A stretch of 64,000 nt of DNA from Clostridia bacterium (GTDB lineage Bacteria > Bacillota > Clostridia > Christensenellales > Borkfalkiaceae), in NCBI GenBank assembly GCA_017456055.1, contig JAFTKC010000006.1, positions 1-64,000 on the forward strand. Reading direction: 5' to 3'. This document shows positions 62,055-64,000 of this stretch, one piece after another (the first letter of the stretch is position 1; every line of letters begins with the position of its first letter). The position numbers and the translations under genes are program-made. Below the pieces are notes generated by a model. That model was given only the letters and a program-made list of their open reading frames with translations, was not told the DNA's origin and ran no database searches.

Positions 62055-62783
62055 TTATTCGTAATCGGTTTCTTCATAGTAAGATGAATTTGACTTAGTC
62101 GGCTTATTCTTAAAAGCGATAAATATAGCGAATAACCCGGCAAAACTGAGCGAAACGATTATTGCAATTTTAATTGAACTGACGTCTGCGCTCGGTTTAA
62201 TCTCTGGAGTTTCAGGTGTTTCTTCGGGCTCTTCGGGAGTATCAAGAAAGGTTAGTGGGTTGGGGTGCAAGGGAATTTCAAATGGGAGAAGAGCGCTTTC
62301 TTTTATATAGCCTAATTTATCGTTATAACTAACAAAATATATTAACGTGTTGTCGGCTTGATAAAGCGAGCCGTAATATTTAACTTCTCTATCGGGGAAT
62401 ATATATTGGATTGAATTAAGTAGCGAACTATCGGCGTATAAAACGGCGTTAGAAGAGGTGGTTATGGTCACGTTTGGATAATAACTACTGCTTGATTGTG
62501 AGTCGTCGAATAGTTTGGTTTTGGGAACGAATCCGTCTAGACCGTTTATTCCGTTTTCGCCACAGTATTCTACGTGGTAAAAGTCGCCGTTTTCACCGAT
62601 TACTTTAACGTAATAAGAGTACGGCAAGTAGAAAAGGGGAGAAGAACTAAATTCGTTAGTATAAAACGGCGTGTTATCGTCAATTACCCGCAAGTATTGA
62701 CTTTGCGCGTTTGCTTTATTTATTGGGGTTAATATGGCTATTGCCGTAAAACCGATTAAAAGGAATAAAATAAATTTTTTCAT
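62055..62783 (-). CDS. Secreted tail-anchored protein with SH3-like repeats
   Basis: 242 residues. The signal peptide cleaves near NKANAQS. Two SH3b-like units follow: YLRVIDDNTPFYTNEFSSSP with GLDGFVPKTKLF, and NAVLYADSSLLNSIQYIFPD with LGYIKESALLP. Then a Pro/Glu-rich spacer (TPEEPEETPETPEIKP), a membrane helix (IAIIVSLSFAGLFAIFIAF) and the basic/acidic tail NKPTKSNSSYYEETDYE. The layout matches the 818-residue protein. SH3b domains often bind cell-wall peptides, so a wall-facing role is likely. A TATAAT about 14 nt before the start and no ribosome binding site suggest a very short leader. Confidence 0.78.
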   Translation of the reverse strand: MKKFILFLLIGFTAIAILTPINKANAQSQYLRVIDDNTPFYTNEFSSSPLFYLPYSYYVKVIGENGDFYHVEYCGENGINGLDGFVPKTKLFDDSQSSSSYYPNVTITTSSNAVLYADSSLLNSIQYIFPDREVKYYGSLYQADNTLIYFVSYNDKLGYIKESALLPFEIPLHPNPLTFLDTPEEPEETPETPEIKPSADVSSIKIAIIVSLSFAGLFAIFIAFKNKPTKSNSSYYEETDYE

Positions 62784-62916
62784 AAGGTGAAAGAGATTAT
62801 AAATAATAATCTTGGTAGAAGTTAGGATATTTTAGTCTAAATTACCAAATTGTTGTCGAAAATACGTTTTTGGTTTTATCTTTAACGCTATTGCGTATAC
62901 TTTTAACGTAGGCTTT

Positions 62917-63483
62917 ATGAAAAAATTTAGTTTTTTAAATAGTGCGATTGCTATTTTTCTCGTAGGTATAGTGCTTGTAGGTTTTTCTATCTTTAGAAAG
63001 GTTGAGAAGAAATATTTTTATCCCTTAGAGCACGTTGAGATTATTTATAAACACGCAAGCACTTATAAGTTGTCGCCGACTTTGGTGGTTTCGCTAATAA
63101 ACGCAGAGAGTAGTTTTAATAGTCAGGCTATAAGTGAAAAGGGAGCAAAAGGGCTTATGCAAATAACCGATAGTACGGCAGAATATATTGCAGGAAAACT
63201 CGGCGAAGAAGAGTATAATATATTTGATGAAAATACAAATATTTTATTTGGGTGTTATTATCTTAGGTATTTATTAGATAAATTCAAGGTAGAAGAAACG
63301 GCGCTTTGCGCCTATAACGCAGGAGAAACAAAAGTTAGAGAGTGGCTAAGAAATAAAGAGTATTCGTTAGATAGTGAAAGGCTAAAGGTAATTCCGTATA
63401 AAGAAACGAAAAATTATATAGAGAGAATTTATAAAAATAAAGTAAAATATAAAAAATTATATAAGAATATTCTTGACAAATAA
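62917..63483 (+). CDS. Membrane-anchored lytic transglycosylase (SLT domain)
   Basis: 188 residues. One N-terminal helix (about 9-27) anchors an SLT domain: catalytic E64 in LINAESSFNSQAIS, GAKGLMQIT (77-84), FGCYYLRYLL and ALCAYNAGETKVREWL. It cuts peptidoglycan glycan strands with formation of 1,6-anhydro ends. At this size it consists only of anchor and catalytic core. TATACT at 62896-62901 and TAGG near the ATG give a short leader. It is divergent from the SH3-like protein gene, a cell-wall pair. Confidence 0.92.
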   Translation: MKKFSFLNSAIAIFLVGIVLVGFSIFRKVEKKYFYPLEHVEIIYKHASTYKLSPTLVVSLINAESSFNSQAISEKGAKGLMQITDSTAEYIAGKLGEEEYNIFDENTNILFGCYYLRYLLDKFKVEETALCAYNAGETKVREWLRNKEYSLDSERLKVIPYKETKNYIERIYKNKVKYKKLYKNILDK

Positions 63484-63501
63484 TAAAATTTTGACTAAAA
63501 T
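63473..63501 (+). promoter_or_regulatory. Promoter of tRNA-Leu
   Basis: Perfect TTGACA (63473-63478), overlapping the end of the transglycosylase gene, 17-nt spacer, TAAAAT (63496-63501). Confidence 0.85.
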
Positions 63502-63514
63502 ATAAAGGCTTAAC

Positions 63515-63597
63515 GTGAGGGTGGCGGAATTGGCAGACGCGTACGTTTGAGGGGCGTATGGTTATCCGTGTGGGTTCAAGTCCCATCCTTCACACCA
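63515..63597 (+). tRNA. tRNA-Leu, anticodon GAG
   Basis: Acceptor GTGAGGG pairs with CCTTCAC (one G-T pair), discriminator A and encoded CCA. D-arm GCGGAATTGGCAGACGC. Anticodon stem TACGT/GCGTA around loop TTGAGGG gives anticodon GAG (reads CTC and CTT). A class II variable arm (about GGTTATCC) and T-arm GGGTTCAAGTCCC follow. 83 nt. Confidence 0.93.
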
Positions 63598-63635
63598 AAA
63601 AGAAAGAGTACCATTTGGGTACTCTTTCTTTTTGG
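63597..63635 (+). terminator. Terminator after tRNA-Leu
   Basis: AAAAAGAAAGAGTACC, ATTT loop, then a matching GGTACTCTTTCTTTTT arm. Confidence 0.92.
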
Positions 63636-63723
63636 TTTAAACTAATTATGGGACTTGAACGGGTAGGAATCGACGACTTAAAATAAAGGAGTTTTTGAAA
63701 TCTCTAAATTTATTCGAGAAAAT

Positions 63724-63787
63724 AAAAAAAAGCCCCGATGCATCTATTCGCTCGGGGGTGTATGGGCTATACCCATACCTGATTATG
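63724..63787 (-). ncRNA. Candidate small RNA B (about 64 nt, pseudoknot-capable)
   Basis: Minus strand, promoter at 63821-63793. The RNA has a hairpin GTATGGG/CCCATAC (63778-63772 with 63766-63760), then the terminator stem CCCCGA/TCGGGG (63757-63752 with 63738-63733) and U8. The 5' end TGCAT (63789-63785) can pair with ATGCA (63743-63739) in the terminator loop, making a pseudoknot. No ORF and no downstream gene on this strand, so it is not a riboswitch for a neighbour. Family not recognised. Confidence 0.6.
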
Positions 63788-63792
63788 CACTA

Positions 63793-63821
63793 ATTATATC
63801 TAACAAAAACTAAAAAATCAA
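63793..63821 (-). promoter_or_regulatory. Promoter of small RNA B
   Basis: Minus strand: TTGATT (63821-63816), 17-nt spacer, perfect TATAAT (63798-63793). Nearly identical in design to the promoter of RNA A. Confidence 0.75.
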
Positions 63822-63846
63822 GTATTTTAATGCAATTTATAAAAAT

Positions 63847-63934
63847 AAAAAAGAACGGGCACGGTGCGAGCCTAAAACGCATTGACCGTGATTACGGGAA
63901 TTGAAACCTAATTCAACTTGTCTCTCAACGTTCT
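63847..63934 (-). ncRNA. Candidate small RNA A (about 88 nt)
   Basis: Minus strand, promoter at 63969-63941. Closing stem AGAACG (63934-63929) with CGTTCT (63857-63852). Inside are a GAATT/AATTC hairpin (about 63915-63899) and CACGGT/ACCGTG (63890-63885 with 63865-63860) capped by GCG/CGC. U6 follows at 63852-63847. No ORF. It does not look like 6S, SRP RNA, tmRNA or RNase P RNA. Confidence 0.6.
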
Positions 63935-63940
63935 ATAAAT

Positions 63941-63969
63941 ATTATATACATAAAAATTTAAAAAATCAA
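63941..63969 (-). promoter_or_regulatory. Promoter of small RNA A
   Basis: Minus strand: TTGATT (63969-63964), 17-nt spacer, perfect TATAAT (63946-63941). The spacer begins TTTT as in the RNA B promoter. Confidence 0.75.
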
Positions 63970-64000
63970 CTAAAAATCAAAAAAATTTTGATAAGTATCA

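Noticed and set aside
63724-63934. One continuous 6S RNA on the minus strand
   Set aside because: Two separate promoters and two U-tract terminators are present, and the outer ends do not pair.
1-64000. CRISPR arrays, insertion sequences, prophage or toxin-antitoxin pairs
   Set aside because: No regularly spaced repeats, transposase or phage motifs were found on reading both strands; absence by eye is not proof.

Overview
The window looks like chromosome from an uncultured, low-GC (about 35-40 % by eye), Gram-positive-type anaerobe, most likely a gut Clostridia/Christensenellales-like lineage. Support: lipoprotein signal peptides with lipoboxes, no LPS genes, four-cysteine zinc forms of S14, S4, L36 and L24, an RqcH/NFACT gene, YtaF/MntP-like and PdaB-like genes, a LexA/DinR-type SOS box, TTGACA/TATAAT promoters and AGGAGG ribosome binding sites. 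I saw no IS element, prophage or CRISPR array.

Layout. 1-8.2 kb is one co-directional exopolysaccharide/capsule operon: initiating sugar-phosphate transferase, four glycosyltransferases, Wzy-like polymerase, Wzx-like flippase and a UDP-glucose dehydrogenase, behind a strong promoter and a structured leader. 8.3-15.4 kb holds housekeeping genes (prs, pth, mfd and a PrsA/SurA-like lipoprotein). 15.4-24.6 kb is accessory: a DEDDh exonuclease, a frame-disrupted secreted papain-like cysteine peptidase with a membrane-anchored neighbour, luxS with an EamA transporter, a LemA protein with a large membrane partner, tRNA-Gln(CTG), an HTH regulator and a DegV protein. 24.8-30.1 kb is an arginine module: argG, argH and a basic/polar amino-acid ABC transporter, with ArgR-box-like sites at both promoters. 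The binding protein of this transporter has its two sequence halves in reversed order. 30.2-38.7 kb carries an MntP/YtaF-like protein, a tail-anchored surface protein, an RluA-type pseudouridine synthase, rqcH, tig, clpP and clpX: a proteostasis cluster.

38.9-54.7 kb is a complete S10-spc-alpha ribosomal superoperon (rpsJ to rplQ with secY, adk, map, infA, rpoA). It has a roughly 240-nt leader containing an intrinsic terminator, and three further structured intergenic gaps. 54.7-57.0 kb is feoAB plus an overlapping 53-residue acidic ORF. 57.2-64 kb carries a PdaB-like deacetylase, a two-OB-fold SSB-like protein, two secreted tail-anchored proteins, an unknown gene downstream of an SOS box, a lytic transglycosylase, tRNA-Leu(GAG), and two tandem small-RNA candidates on the minus strand, each with its own promoter and terminator.

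The best leads are the permuted binding protein (27709-28527), the tandem orphan RNAs (63724-63934), the frameshifted peptidase (16156-17777), the ORF overlapping feoB (56869-57030) and the structured rpsD-rpoA gap (53129-53205). All homology statements come from reading motifs by eye; no search was run.
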